Assembly: GCA_029532415.1 (NCBI GenBank)
Contig: JAQOTA010000015.1
Span: 806,001 to 870,000 of the forward strand
DNA: 64,000 nt
Direction of reading: 5' to 3'
Origin: Marasmius tenuissimus
Lineage: Eukaryota; Basidiomycota; Agaricomycetes; Agaricales; Marasmiaceae
The translations under genes were made by a program, and so were the position numbers. The notes under the pieces were generated by a model that saw only the letters and a program-made list of their open reading frames with translations, searched no databases and had not been told where the DNA came from. Below are positions 1 through 11,590 of the stretch, piece by piece; position 1 is the first letter of the stretch, and each line of letters starts with the position of its first letter.

Positions 1-2493
1 ACACCTCTGTGTCGTGGTTGTGCTGAAGGCAAGATGCATGAGAAATTGTTTCCCAACTCTATAACAAGAGCTTCTAAACTGTTTGAACGCATACATTCAG
101 ATTGGAAGTCGTACCCAGCTGAAACGTATCACCGGTACAAGTACTACATCTCTTTTCTCGATGACTGCACGTCCTATGTTTGGACCTCCAAGCTCAAGAC
201 GAAAGACGAGGCAGTACCCGCTTTGAGGGACTTCCTTACTATGGTCAAGACGCAATTCAATGCTGTTGTCAAGACCTGGATGTCCGATGAAGGGGGAGAG
301 TACAAAGGAGATAAGTTTGATGCAGTACTGAAAGAGTATGGGATCCAAAGGGATCAAAGCATACTGTATACACCACAGCAAAACGGTCGTGCTGAATGAT
401 TCAACAGGACTATTCATGAGAAGGCTGAAGCTCTTCGCTTTGAAGCTTGTATGCCTCAGTCCTGGTGGGAATTTTGCCATGTGCACGCCTTCCACCTCTA
501 CAATCACACTCCTGTGCAATGATTGAGCTGGCGAACTCCGTTTGAAATGCTTTACAGCGAAGCACCTGATGTTTCACATCTCTGAGTTATGGGTTGTGCA
601 GCCTACGCCTTCATTCATGAAGATCGTAGAAAAAATAAACTCACTCCTCGTAGCGAGTTGATGACTTTCATCGGCTATCAAGATGGGATGAAAGGCTTCC
701 TGTTCATGCGACATAATAATTCTGTATTCAAAGGTAGCACTGCACTGTTCGATGAGACGCTGTATAATAAGTGTCCTGATGCCAAAACTCGTGGCTTCAC
801 ACCTGTCGGTAGTGAACCATTTACTTTGGGTGAAAATCCCAACATTCCTTTGGAAGATGAAGACTCTGATGATGATTGGGACAATACTCCGTTTCCAGAT
901 CTCAGACGTCACTCTGAACCTTCTAAGAGATCAGAACCTCAGGTTGACAAACCTGCAGGTGGCCCTGCACCAGGGGATGTGCCACTCCCTCAATCTGGTC
1001 CTCTGACGCCTCCAGGTGAACCCGCTGTTCCTCCGCCTGCACCAGCAGCAGATGGTCCATGTTGGTCTTCAAGGCAGCGGAAGGGTACAACGCAACCTGG
1101 TAACATATTTGGTGAACAGCAGAACCCAAATAGACCCTCAGATATTATTCCCGACTTAGAGAATAAGAATACTTGGAGAAATGTCACTGGAGATAAGGAA
1201 CCTCTGCATCCAGTTGATCGTCCTAGCTCTTCGTGATCTAGGAAAGGCAAAGGTGGTAAAAAGGAGATTCCTGGTCCACTTCTGCCTCCGCCTGCTCCAG
1301 AACCTAGTGGAAGCACTGAGTCGCATGAGGAAGAAAGCATAGTCGAAAGACTGACCCAAGAAGGGGGAGTAGGATTTGTGATTTACCTGTTGAACAATGC
1401 CGTTCCAGTTCACAATTTGCTTCCAATGTCTGATACTCCTGATTTCTCTAACATCAGAGAGTGGACACTCCGCGATATTCCAAAGTTGCCTGTTGAGCAA
1501 CAGAAGGAATGGAAGAACGCTTGCCACAAAGAACTTGAGGCACTTCGTAAATGCAAGGTCTTCAAACTCTGTGACTTGCCTAAAGGTCGCAAAGCCATCA
1601 GAAACAGATGGGTCTTCGACATTAAGTCGAATGGTCGCAAGAAAGCGAGACTTGTTGCCAAAGGTTTCTCTCAGGTCGAAGGTGTAGACTTGGATGAGAT
1701 CTTCTCACCTGTTGTTCATTATGAGACTGTTTGTATGATGCTTGCTCTCGCAGCTCTCAAAAACTGGTACATCACTTCTGTTGATGTTAAGAACGCCTTC
1801 CTGTATGGCAATCTTGTTGAAGAGATTTACATGGAACAACCTGAAGGCTTCAAAGTCAAGGGCCAAGAACGTAAGGTACTACACCCGCATCGTGCATTAT
1901 ATGGACTGAAGCAAGCTGCCCTTGAGTGGTGGTGAACCCTCAGCTCATCCATGAAAGTATTAGGCTTCAAACGCCTGACTTCTGATGCCGGACTCTTCAT
2001 CTGCAAAGATCCGAAGAGCAGTGAAATTGTGTATGTGATCATTTACGTTGACAATACACTCTTCATGGGTCCTAACAAAGCTTTTGTTGATATGAAGAAA
2101 GCTGAGTTCATGGCTCGATGGGAATGCCGCGATATGGGCGATGCTAGCGAGTTTCTCCGCATGAGCATTCGTCGCGAAGGAAATAAGATCATGATTGACC
2201 AGAAGGATTATCTGAAGAAAGTCCTTGAACTTTTTGGGATGCAGAATGCGAAAGGTGCTCCTATGCCCTTACCTGCTGGCTATGTGCCAACTCCCAACGA
2301 TGGTCCAGTCAATCCTGCCATTCACTCCAAATTCCAGTCTGTGATTGGATCGCTTCTGTACATTATGCTGGGCACACATCCTGATATTGCCTATGCAGTT
2401 ACAAAGCTGTCCCAATTCTCTTCTAATCCAACAAAGGAACACCTCGATAAACCTCTGTATATCTGCCGCTATCTTACTGGCACATCAGACTAT
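1..2493 (+). pseudogene. Decayed Copia pol fragment (integrase to reverse transcriptase)
   Basis: Partial Ty1/Copia polyprotein, cut by the left window edge. It reads in one frame without any indel from the zinc-knuckle end of the integrase (CRGCAEGKMH), through the DDE integrase core, the Pro-rich linker and the reverse transcriptase, stopping just before RNase H. It is clearly related to, but well diverged from, the full element at 4010-10098 (compare 6847-9297). Five in-frame stops interrupt it at 397, 520, 583, 1234 and 1933, all TGA; where alignment with the other copy is clear they stand at arginine positions. The catalytic reverse-transcriptase box YVDD has become YVDN near 2050, so the enzyme would be dead even without the stops. 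RNase H and the true 3' end are missing. Confidence 0.93.
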
Positions 2494-2814
2494 TGTTGAA
2501 TCCGTGGACTATAATTAGATCCCGGTATATCCAAAGTCCCGGTTCATACTTCCCGCCATTGTATTATGCGGGACAATGCATTCGCTATTGTTCTATTCTT
2601 CATTGTTCATTATGCTCATATGTACAATTTCTATTCTCATCCTTATATGGTAACTCTATTGTCTTTACATGTATATAAGCTTGTAGTTCTCTACCTGAAT
2701 CTATAGTGTGCTTGAGCTTCTACGTCTCGCCTCTACCTCTCTAAACTCCTCTCTGGTAAGTAGTAGTGTAGCCATGTTGTAGTCCTCTGCGCTAGGCGTC
2801 ATGCCGGCTCATCA
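2494..2814 (+). repeat. Old Copia-type LTR
   Basis: Begins TGTTGAATCC like the LTR of the full element nearby and ends CTCATCA, giving TG..CA ends. It holds a TATA-like GTATATAAG near 2670 and a GTAAGT splice donor at 2756, in the same relative place as in the other LTRs of the window. It abuts the truncated pol frame directly at 2493. No 5-bp duplication flanks it (ACTAT before, TTAGG after), so it is not a clean solo LTR. Confidence 0.7.
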
Positions 2815-3292
2815 TTAGGGGCCAATACACTGCCTTATAAAAAGGCATTGTGTTTCCACAAAGGAAATTATCAGTCGGGAATCAAACTTGTTGACGTTAC
2901 ATTATCTGTAACTTACTAAGATATGCATTTGTGAATTCATTAAAGTTATCAATCGCAAAACCTCAGCCTCTTTCATTGAGGTATACCCTTATATCTGGAT
3001 GGGAAGGAAATGATTTACCGGGCTGGTTAATCTTCATAGTTCCCGAATCCAGTTTCACGGCCGTGAAATTCTGCTTGGTCCCCCGTGTACGTGGTCATAT
3101 GTAGAAAAGAATGACGAAGGATTAGGCCTCTACGAGGCGGGAGCTGAACCTTAATTGACTAGTTGCTCCTGCCCATCAATCCATCAAACGCCATACCGTA
3201 ACTGGCCACGCGAGTCTAGGCTAAACCTAAAGGTTCAGCTAATGAATCGATCAAAGCGCGGGCGCTTGGGGATTCTGATCTCGCCTTCCACC
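2815..3292. other. Stretch without a recognisable gene
   Basis: AT-rich sequence between the old LTR and the F-box gene. Its first bases (TTAGGGGCC) resemble the bases following the 5' LTR of the full Copia element (TTATGGGCC), so it may begin inside an internally deleted second element. The last ~100 bp presumably carry the F-box gene promoter; no clear TATA box is visible. Confidence 0.5.
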
Positions 3293-4009
3293 ATGGCCAC
3301 GCCATCCCCATCACCCCCGCAGTTTGATTCAGATCCAGAGACCGCACAAGTAAGTGATAGTATCCACGAGTCGATTTCATCTTTATAACCTCACTTATAT
3401 CGTCTGTAGCAACCGCGTTCGCCGGACTATCCGATGGAAATAGAGCAACACCTTGCTCTTGTAGCACAATGCTATCGTGAAGCAATGAACATCTCGGTCG
3501 ATAATCATCCCATCGCACCTCAGCTTTTCCACTCGAACTACATACCTACCGACAGCGAGATCTATCAAACAAGGAGGTTTATGCCTGAAGAAGAGCGAGC
3601 ACTGGCGACATGCAAGACGGGGATAGCGAATCTTGATGAGGTGTTGAACGAGCTCAAGAGGAGAAAAGAGATCTTGGAGGAAAGAATCCATCAACGTCGT
3701 GCCGCTGTTTCTGTCAAGCGACGGATACCGGTAGAGCTGTGGGAGCAAATCTTTGGCCTGGTGTCGACCACTAGTGGGCATTCCCTACAATTGGAATTTA
3801 CGCGAAAGGCATCGACAGCACCCGCTATCATCCTCTCTCATGTGTGTTCGCACTGGGGAAATATCATGTTGAACACACCTGCCATCTGGGCTTCAATCAA
3901 AATCCATTTTGCGGGCCGAGTCCCTCATCCGTCCTTACAGCGCCTTCTCGAGTTGTATCTATCCAACTCGGGGCAACATCCCCTTCGGATCGAGCTATTG
4001 GGGGACTAC
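3293..4009 (+). pseudogene. F-box protein gene, 5' part (split by a retrotransposon)
   Basis: Start ATG at 3293 sits in a good context (CCACCATGG). Exon 1 (3293-3349, 19 codons) is followed by a 60-bp intron 3350-3409 with GTAAGT donor and CTGTAG acceptor, and exon 2 runs open from 3410 to the insertion point. The protein has an N-terminal coiled-coil-like stretch (DEVLNELKRRKEILEERI), an F-box core (RRIPVELWEQIF) and the usual following segment (ILSHVCSHWGNIMLNTPAIW). F-box proteins of this layout are substrate adaptors of SCF ubiquitin ligases and are very numerous in Agaricomycetes. After GAC TAC at 4009 the Copia LTR brings an immediate stop; the rest of the gene resumes at 10104 in the same frame. 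Confidence 0.85.
4005..4009. repeat. Target-site duplication, left (ACTAC)
   Basis: ACTAC directly precedes the 5' LTR and recurs at 10099-10103 directly after the 3' LTR. Five-base duplications are typical of Copia integrases. This fixes the element ends exactly. Confidence 0.95.
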
Positions 4010-4268
4010 TGTTGAATCCGGACTACCGGATATATGGACCGTTGTATCGGGCCGCATATATGCTTCAATCGTTTTACTATGATCTATGCTATTCCTAGTC
4101 ACTCCTGTTATAGAAGATACAGCCACCTCTGTATAGTATATAAGTAGCTCTGTATCTACATGCAATATCAGTACTTTTTACTACTCTCGTTGCTGCCTCT
4201 AAGCCTATCTCCAGGTGAGCTAGTCTGTCCCATGCTGCCACTGCGTGGGCAGGACCTCTGCCTCAACA
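4010..4268 (+). repeat. Copia 5' LTR
   Basis: 259 bp, TGTTG..CAACA. Contains a TATA-like box (AGTATATAAG near 4136) and, 54 bases before its end, a GTGAGC splice donor at 4215. The sequence after it (GGTTATGGGCCCC) is where the primer-binding site should be, but I cannot match it to a specific tRNA. Confidence 0.95.
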
Positions 4269-4590
4269 GGTTATGGGCCCCGGTGCCCTGTCGATGTGCC
4301 CTGCGATGGCAGCTCTCTAGGATGTGCACCTTTATTGTGTGCTGCCTATGATGATGCGCTATTGTGGTCGTTGCACTCGATAACCATTGTGACTGCTTAA
4401 TCGCTGTCGTGATGGGCAGACCGTTAACACCGGTTCTGGACCTGTGAAGTCGACATCTTCATTGATGTTTGACGATGGTGGACTGTGTCCTCAACAATGA
4501 TCGATGGCTATCGCCGTTGACCGTGCAGTGATTTCTTTTATCATTGCCTATGATGATGAACATATGCTGATCGTTGTTTTATTACTCCAG
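4215..4590 (+). promoter_or_regulatory. Probable leader intron of the Copia element
   Basis: Donor AG/GTGAGC lies within the 5' LTR and the acceptor (ATTACTCCAG) ends six bases before the gag ATG at 4597; a CTGAT branch-like motif lies about 20 bases upstream of the acceptor. Removing these 376 bp would put the gag start close to the cap and delete upstream ATGs. Inferred from splice motifs only. Confidence 0.6.
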
Positions 4591-4596
4591 ATCGCT

Positions 4597-7500
4597 ATGG
4601 CTCCTGTTATGTCTACCCTTATCCCCACCGTTGAGGTCTTCAGCGGTGTCAACTGGCGCAAGTGGTCCAAAGGTCTTGGTACCTATGCCATGATCAACGA
4701 GTTCTACGACCATTACACCAACGACGATCCTGAACCTATTGAACCCGATAAACCTAAAGAACCAGCAGAACCAAAGCCAACTACTCGCACTGTCACTGTT
4801 GCTGCTACATCTACAACTGAAGCAACTACACGCACGGAGACGGTCTCTCCTACCGATGCTCAGATGCAGCAGTATGCTAGGGACTTGGAGCAGTATGCTA
4901 ACGCTTTGGAGAGGTATGAGAAGGAGGTTCTCAGGTATGAGAAGGATAATCGACGTTGGAAGAAGTATGAATTCAAAGCCATGGGTGCACTACGTGCCAC
5001 CACCACCATTGCCGTGCAAAGTATTATCGAGGATGATGATACGGCTTGGGGTGCTTGGGAGAAGATCAAGGCTCGTTATGGTCAACAGACTTCTGTGTCT
5101 GTTTGGGCTGACTTCAAGTCGGTCATGGAGTTTCGTTTGTCCGGTGGTAACCCCGTTCCCGAAATTGCTAAACTCGAACTCCTATTCGGCCAGCTCACTG
5201 AAGCTCAGATCGATCTTCCTACCCTTGTCAGAGCCATGCTCCTCCTCTCTATCATTCCACAGTCATGGGCCAACGCTCGTGAATTCGCTACCAATGGTAA
5301 CTCGCCAGCTGAACTTACTTTCGAAGTGGCTCGTGATGCCGTCATTAACCACTACGAATCCCGCAAACCCGCTCCTCTCGCGTCGCGCATCTCTTCTGTC
5401 AAGAAGAAGGACAAGGACCCGAAGTTTAACCAGCAGTCTAATCCTCCTTCGTCGACGTCTAATAATAACAACCAGTCTAAGAGCGACAACGACCAGAAGA
5501 AGAAGAATAACCGACGTGGCAGGAAGAAGAAGGGTGATTCTCAGGACAACAAGGGTGACTCCTCTCACAAGGGTCATTCTCATATCGCTTCCCTCTCTCA
5601 TTTGTCCATCTCTTCACCACCCATCGTTCCTGATACTCCATCTGTCGTACATCCCGCGGACCGATCCCGGGATCCACTCCATATGCAGCGTTTCTCCGGT
5701 GCTACCTCTGGTGGTACTGTTTTTGAGAATGCTCAAGCTGCTCGCAGTCTTGCCGATCGTCTTGGTGTTCCCAAGTATGCCCACGTCCTTGAACCTATCG
5801 AACAGGGATATGCGGCTGCTTCCTCTTCCTCCCTTAAGCATCGTATTGATGGTCCCTTCTCTACTGCTCCACCTGCAAAGCGTGCTAAGAGTGTCGAGAA
5901 GGTTTACGACCTCTATGATTCTTTCTATGAGGACTCCGACTCTGAACGTGAGGATCGTATTGCGTTGAACGCTGTGAACGATTCTTTGCGTACAGAGATT
6001 GCGAGTGAAAGTGCCATGGACGTTGACAGCGAGATCGCAGATGCCGCTGGTTTTTCCGACGATGTTGAGTACGATTCAGTCTCCATCGGATCTGAGGAAT
6101 CTGACGATGACAGGCAAGTGCCTTATCTCAGTCTTTCTTCTAACACTGATACGAACCTACAGTGCGCCGCTTTATTAGCTGCTTCTAAACGTAGTAGTTC
6201 GGATATCGTGTCCCGTATGAAATTTGCGCAATATATTGGTGATCACTTTGCCACATGTGCCAATTGTAAGGGAAAGAAGGCGACTGGAAACTCGCAAGAG
6301 TGGATCGTCGATTCAGGTGCTTCATCGCACTTCACTTATGATCTCGAAGATTTTGCTGAGTACGAACCCATGAACAATGGACCGCAGCTAAACACTGCAC
6401 AGAAGGACAACCCTATCCAAATCAAGGGGAAAGGGACTGTGTTCATCTCTCATTCTGTTGAAGGATCTGACGGTAGTATGGAGGAACGCATTACGCGACT
6501 CTATCCTGTCTATTATGTTCCGCTTCTGTCAATTCGACTTCTCTCGCTTGGAGAATTCTTGCAAGGTGGTCTGCAAGTACGCGGATCGTCTAGCAAATTG
6601 GCTTTTTATCAAAAGGGTCGACGCCAGTCATTGGTATCTTACCCGCTCATGCCTGGTCAAACCATTTATTGGGTTAGCTCGCAGAAAGCCTCTGCTCGTA
6701 GCTTAATGGCCAAGTCAACGATGGATAAAGTTGACTACAAGGTTCTACACAGACGTTTTGGACATTGTTCAGACAAGGCTCTGGATAAAGCTCGGAAGCA
6801 TACAAAGAACTTCCCGGAATTCGACCGAAAACCGAAGAAAACCCGGTTATGTCGAGGATGTGCAGAAGGAAAAATGCACTCCAGATCGTTCCCTGACTCC
6901 ACTACCCGTGCCTCGAAACCCTTCGAGAAAATCCACTCCGACCTCAAACAATTCCCCACTGAGTTGTACCACAAATACAAATGGTATATGTCGTTTGTCG
7001 ACGACTGTACTTCACATGGCTGGACAATGCTCATGCGACGCAAATCTGACTCTGTCAAGATGCTCTGTGACTTTATTGCTATGGTAAAGGTACAATTCGG
7101 TGTTGATATTAAGGAATGGATGTCCGATGGAGGGGGAGAGTACAAATCGGATGCCTTCGATGATGTACTAAAGGAGCACGGAATCAAAATTCTGACCAGC
7201 ATTCCATATACGCCGGAACAGAATGGTCGTGCAGAACGGTTCAATCGGACCATTGTCGAGAAAGCTCAAGCTCTTCGCTTTGATGCTTGTCTTCCACCTT
7301 CTTGGTGGGAATTCTGTGTGTTGCACGCTGTTGCACTTCACAATCGGACGCCGTCCCAGCGTTTACGTTGGTTGACCCTGCATGAGAAGTTGCATGGCAG
7401 TGCACCGGATGTTTCGGATCTTCGAGTCTTCGGATGTGCAGCGTATGCGTTTATTCTGGAAAAGCGTTGAGTTAACAAGTTATCTCCGTGTTCGGAACTG

Positions 7501-9798
7501 ATGACCTTTATCAGTTTTCAGGAAGGCATGAAAGAATATGTCTTCATGAAGATGTCCAACAATAGTATCTTTAAAAGCGCTACTGCTCTGTTCAATGAAA
7601 ACTTGTTCCCGAAGTGTTCTGATAAGAAACCGCGTGGCTTTACCCCGGTGGGTGAAATCCCTGAAATACCGCCGGTATTGGGTGAAAATCCCAACTTCTC
7701 TTCGGATAGTGATGATGATTCGTCTGATGACGATCTTTATCCTCCCAAGAACCTTCCAAAGCGATCGGAATCTCCTCATGACGATGATGGAAATGGTCCT
7801 GTACCTCAGGGTGAACGTCAACACTCTGATCCTGATCCTCTGTTCCAGCCTCCTAGGCCACCTACACCTGTGGGTGGACAAGAGCAGACTCTGCCGCCAA
7901 GGCATTCAGGCAGGAAACGGACGGGTACTAAGCAACCTGATAATGTATTTGGTGAACAACGAGACCCAAATAATCCCTCGCGCATTGTGCGTGATATGGA
8001 GAAAAACTCTACATGGAGAGATGCCACGGGTGATAGAGAACCCATGGATCCACCTACTACTCGTAGGAGAGGCAGACCCAGAAAAGTTCCTGGGACTAAT
8101 CGTGCCAGTCTGTCTACCATGTGTAACTCCAGGGGGAGTCAGCCCGATAGCTTAGTGCAACAATTATCCCAGGAAGGGGGAGTAGGTTTCGTGATTTATC
8201 TGTTAAATCGGGCAGTTCCCGTTCACGATGACCTCACCGATATGTCTAACGTTTGAGAGTGGACTCTCCGTGACATACTGAAGCTGCCAGCTGAGCAGCA
8301 GAGAGAATGGAAGGTCGCTTGCCGCGATGAACTAGAGGCTCTTCGCAAGCGCAAGGTCTTCGAATTGGTTGACCTACCTAAAGGTCGCAAGGCTGTCAAA
8401 AACAGATGGGTGTTTGACGTTAAGTCAGACGGTCGAAAGAAAGCTCGACTTGTTGCCAAGGGTTTCTCTCAGGTTGAAGGTGTTGACTTTGATGAGATCT
8501 TCTCACCAGTTGTACGGTTTGAAACTGTACGGATGATGCTCGCATTAGCAGCTCTCAAAAACTGGCACATTCAGGCATTGGATGTGAAGAACGCCTTCCT
8601 TTATGGTGAACTTAAAGAAGAGATCTATATGGATCAACCTGAAGGTTTCAAGGTTAAGGGTCAGGAAGGCAAAGTCTATCGCCTTCGCCGTGCATTATAT
8701 GGACTGAAGCAAGCCGCTCTTGAGTGGTGGCGTGCCCTCAGCTCGTCCATGGAAGTAATGGGCTTCAAACGCTTAACTTCCGATGCAGGTCTCTTCATCT
8801 GCAAAGATCGTGAGACTGGTGAAGAATGTATTGCGTTGATCTATGTTGACGATGCATTGTTCCTTGGACCCAACAAAGCCTTTGTCGAAAAGAAGAAAGC
8901 CGAGTTTATGGCTCGTTGGGAATGCCGTGATCCTGGAGAAGTTAAAGAGTTCTTGCGCATGCGTATTCGTCGCAGAGGCCGTAAAATCCTTCTTGACCAG
9001 ACCGACTACTTAAAGAAGGTCTTGAAGCGATTTGGCATGCAGAATGCAAAAGCAGCAGATACTCCTCTTCCTGCCGGCTATATTCCACAACCCAACGAAG
9101 GTCCTGTTGATCCCGAACGTCGCGCTCGATATCAATCAGTGATTGGATCGCTTTTGTATATCATGCTTGGCACTCGTCCAGATATTGCCTACGCTGTTAC
9201 AAAGCTTTCTCAATTCTCTGCTAATCCATCGGAGGATCACCTGAAGAAGGCGTTTTATATTTGCCGCTATCTTGCAGGAACTCCAGACTATGCACTGGTC
9301 TATGATGGAGCCTCTGACGGAGGTTTACTAGCATTCACTGATTCTGATTGGGCTGCTGATCCGATCAAACGTCGGTCGATCACGGGCTATTTCTTCAAAT
9401 TGGCAGGTGGCATCTTCTGTTGGCAATCACGCGCCCAGAAGACTGTTGCGCTTTCATCCACTGAAGCTGAATACATGGCGCTATCAGACTGTAGTCGTCA
9501 AGCTGTGTGGATTCGACAGTTACTCTCTGAACTTGGGATTGACATGACTCCCGTACCCATATGTGGAGACAATCAAGGCTCGATTTTTATCGCCTCTAAC
9601 CCAGTTCAAGAACGTCGCACCAAACACATTGATATTCGCTATCACTATATTCGCGAATGTGTTTCAGACCGCAAGGTCGATCTTTTCTTTATTGACGGTG
9701 CCTACAATCCTGCGGACATGTTTACCAAGAATTTGGGTCATGTCAAGTTCTCCGCTTTTAGAGAACATCTTGGACTTGAATTTTATTCGTCCGAATAG
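4597..9798 (+). pseudogene. Copia gag-pol polyprotein with two nonsense codons
   Basis: One frame of 1734 codons. Gag starts at the ATG at 4597 (MAPVMSTLIPTVEVFSG), directly after the predicted leader-intron acceptor. A basic Asn/Lys-rich segment is followed by the aspartic protease (WIVDSGASSHF, D near residue 572), the HHCC-type GAG-pre-integrase, the DDE integrase (HSDL, MSDGGGEY, EQNGRAERF), the reverse transcriptase (NRWVFDVK, LDVKNAFLYG, YVDD) and the RNase H (FTDSDWAAD, STEAEYMAL). Normal function is reverse transcription and integration of the element. Two in-frame TGA codons, at 7468 (end of integrase) and 8254 (before the reverse transcriptase), break it; the second aligns with an arginine of the older copy. 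All visible catalytic residues are kept, so decay is slight. Confidence 0.95.
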
Positions 9799-9830
9799 AC
9801 GCTTCGTGCTCTACTTGTGCCGCACTTAGC

Positions 9831-9839
9831 GAGGGGGAG
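9831..9839 (+). promoter_or_regulatory. Polypurine tract
   Basis: GAGGGGGAG directly precedes the 3' LTR, the expected primer for plus-strand synthesis in LTR retrotransposons. Confidence 0.9.
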
Positions 9840-10098
9840 TGTTGAATCCGGACTACCGGATATATGGACCGTTGTATCGGGCCGCATATATGCTTCAATC
9901 GTTTTACTATGATCTATGCTATTCCTAGTCACTCCTGTTATAGAAGATACAGCCACCTCTGTATAGTATATAAGTAGCTCTGTATCTACATGCAATATCA
10001 GTACTTTTTACTACTCTCGTTGCTGCCTCTAAGCCTATCTCCAGGTGAGCTAGTCTGTCCCATGCTGCCACTGCGTGGGCAGGACCTCTGCCTCAACA
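9840..10098 (+). repeat. Copia 3' LTR
   Basis: Identical to the 5' LTR by direct reading. Its splice donor (10045) lies 70 bp upstream of an acceptor-like CTATTCCAG in the host gene at 10114. Confidence 0.96.
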
Positions 10099-10103
10099 AC
10101 TAC
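10099..10103. repeat. Target-site duplication, right (ACTAC)
   Basis: Copy of the bases at 4005-4009; marks the right end of the Copia insertion. Confidence 0.95.
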
Positions 10104-11034
10104 TTCTATTCCAGTATCCCGAGAGGTGTTCAGCAACTCTGGGAGACCCTACTTTCGCATATGCATCGATGCGAATCACTTTATTGCTTTGAACTCGGTG
10201 GAGAGTTCGCAATCCCTATCGACTTTCTTCTGAACCTCACAACACTGATAGATGATTCAAGGAATCCTATCGCGGAGCGTCAGATCGCGTACAAGAATGC
10301 TTCTAGACTGACAAGCGTCACGACCTCTTTCCTCTACCCCCTCCACGATCTGCCATATCACCAGCTAACATCGTTCGAATGTCACGATCTCCGTCGTGGG
10401 GACGTGGAAAGGCTGATACGACACGTACTTCCTTCTTGCAAGAACCTGGAATCTCTCACCCTCAAGGACATTCCCGATAACATTCCTGGTCTCTCGCCCT
10501 CAGCTGACAAACATCCCAAGCCTTCGAAAATTCTCCATCACATACTCAGCACATTTTCCAATACTGGATATCGCTTCTCCCATTTCCGGATTGACGCTGT
10601 CCCTCTATTCCCCTGCTCTGATGACCTTGCAATTGATGTTGTCCCGAGGACGAGCTGAGGGTTGGGCGCCACACTTCACTGATTTTCTTACACGTACTTC
10701 CGACTCCCTACAACACCTTTCATTAACGCTCGCCCATTCAACTGTTCCTCTCGCACAACCGCTTTCCGGCATATTGGCACAAGTACCCAATATCGTTAAA
10801 TTCGATCTTATATTGACGAGGGAACCTAGTTTTTGGGGTGCATGGGACCATTCGGGCTTCCTCCCGCAACAGCTCCACGACTTTTTTCGTGACTTGCGGT
10901 ACAAGCCGTTGGCCCCCAAGCTCGCAGATATTTCTGTCTCCGTGATGGACTACATGTTATTGACCAACAAACTCGTAGAACTCGTTGTCGATGCCGCAGA
11001 GTCGAGGTCGAGGTTGTCACAATCGGGTCTCTGA
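10104..11034 (+). pseudogene. F-box protein gene, 3' part
   Basis: Continues the frame interrupted at 4009 (GAC TAC then TTC TAT TCC). Encodes a leucine-rich C-terminal region typical of F-box/LRR-like basidiomycete proteins (LTSFECHDLRR, CKNLESLTLKDIP, SDSLQHLSLTLAH). Frame 3 is open to 10658 but the homologous-looking continuation (SRGRAEGWAPHFTDFL onward) is in another frame to the TGA at 11034, so a one-base frameshift lies near 10640; a 61-bp intron 10599-10659 would also restore phase but has a weak donor. Without the transposon the product would be about 540 aa. As it stands the gene cannot make its normal protein. Confidence 0.8.
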
Positions 11035-11590
11035 AAGTTACTGGGACCCTAACTGAGGACGGTTAATTTGCCTCCCTATTCGGGGTCATCTTTGTTCGAG
11101 AACCCTGGGAGGTTGATGCTTGCACAGTAATAAAGGATCTGAGTCTTTTCTCGACCACCTATGTCCTCTCACGCTCCACGCAAAATCATGCATCTCCGGC
11201 TCTGCAATGCCCGGTACAATCACGTAGTCAGCAGGGGGGCGTGAGTACCAGACTGTTCAACCCAGGCGAATCGTCTATCCGCAACCCCGCATCCAGTGCG
11301 CATGAAGCGATTGAAGCTCTCATTTCCGTTCACACGAGAGCAGCGACACGGACATTGAGTGACCTCAAATGAGGTAAAAGTTGCTCATTCCGGTCTTGTA
11401 TACCCAGCGTAGCCCGCCGATCTAAATTCTACCCCCTCTCTTTGGCTGCTTGAGGCCCGGGGGTAATCGTGGAGGCTCGTAGACCAACACGATGCCTGAT
11501 ATAGATGCTCGACTTGTAACATGTATACGTCTTCCGCTTTGACAACATTGTCTACGCACATCTTACGGATGATAACCCATGTCCACATCG
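11035..11590. other. Intergenic, no gene seen
   Basis: Between the end of the F-box gene (+) and the end of the alpha/beta hydrolase (-), i.e. two convergent 3' ends. No conserved frame or repeat seen. Confidence 0.6.

Larger units (their letters stand above)
4010..10098 (+). mobile_element. Full-length Copia retrotransposon inside an F-box gene
   Basis: LTR (4010-4268), leader, a single gag-pol frame (4597-9798), polypurine tract (9831-9839) and LTR (9840-10098), flanked by ACTAC. The domain order protease, integrase, reverse transcriptase, RNase H is Copia. The two LTRs are identical by eye over all 259 bases, so the insertion is recent. LTR ends are TGTTG and CAACA. Confidence 0.96.

Noticed and set aside
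4269..4290. Identified primer-binding site after the 5' LTR
   Set aside because: The sequence did not match the 3' end of any tRNA I could place with confidence, so no tRNA is claimed.
4504..4596. Upstream in-frame ATG at 4504 as the gag start
   Set aside because: It lies inside the predicted leader intron; the peptide it adds is hydrophobic and unlike Copia Gag, whereas the ATG at 4597 gives a typical start.
4739..5968. Long plus-strand open frame of 409 codons overlapping gag
   Set aside because: A shadow of the gag-pol frame: Leu/Ser/Arg-rich, no recognisable domain, and the true frame has all the motifs.
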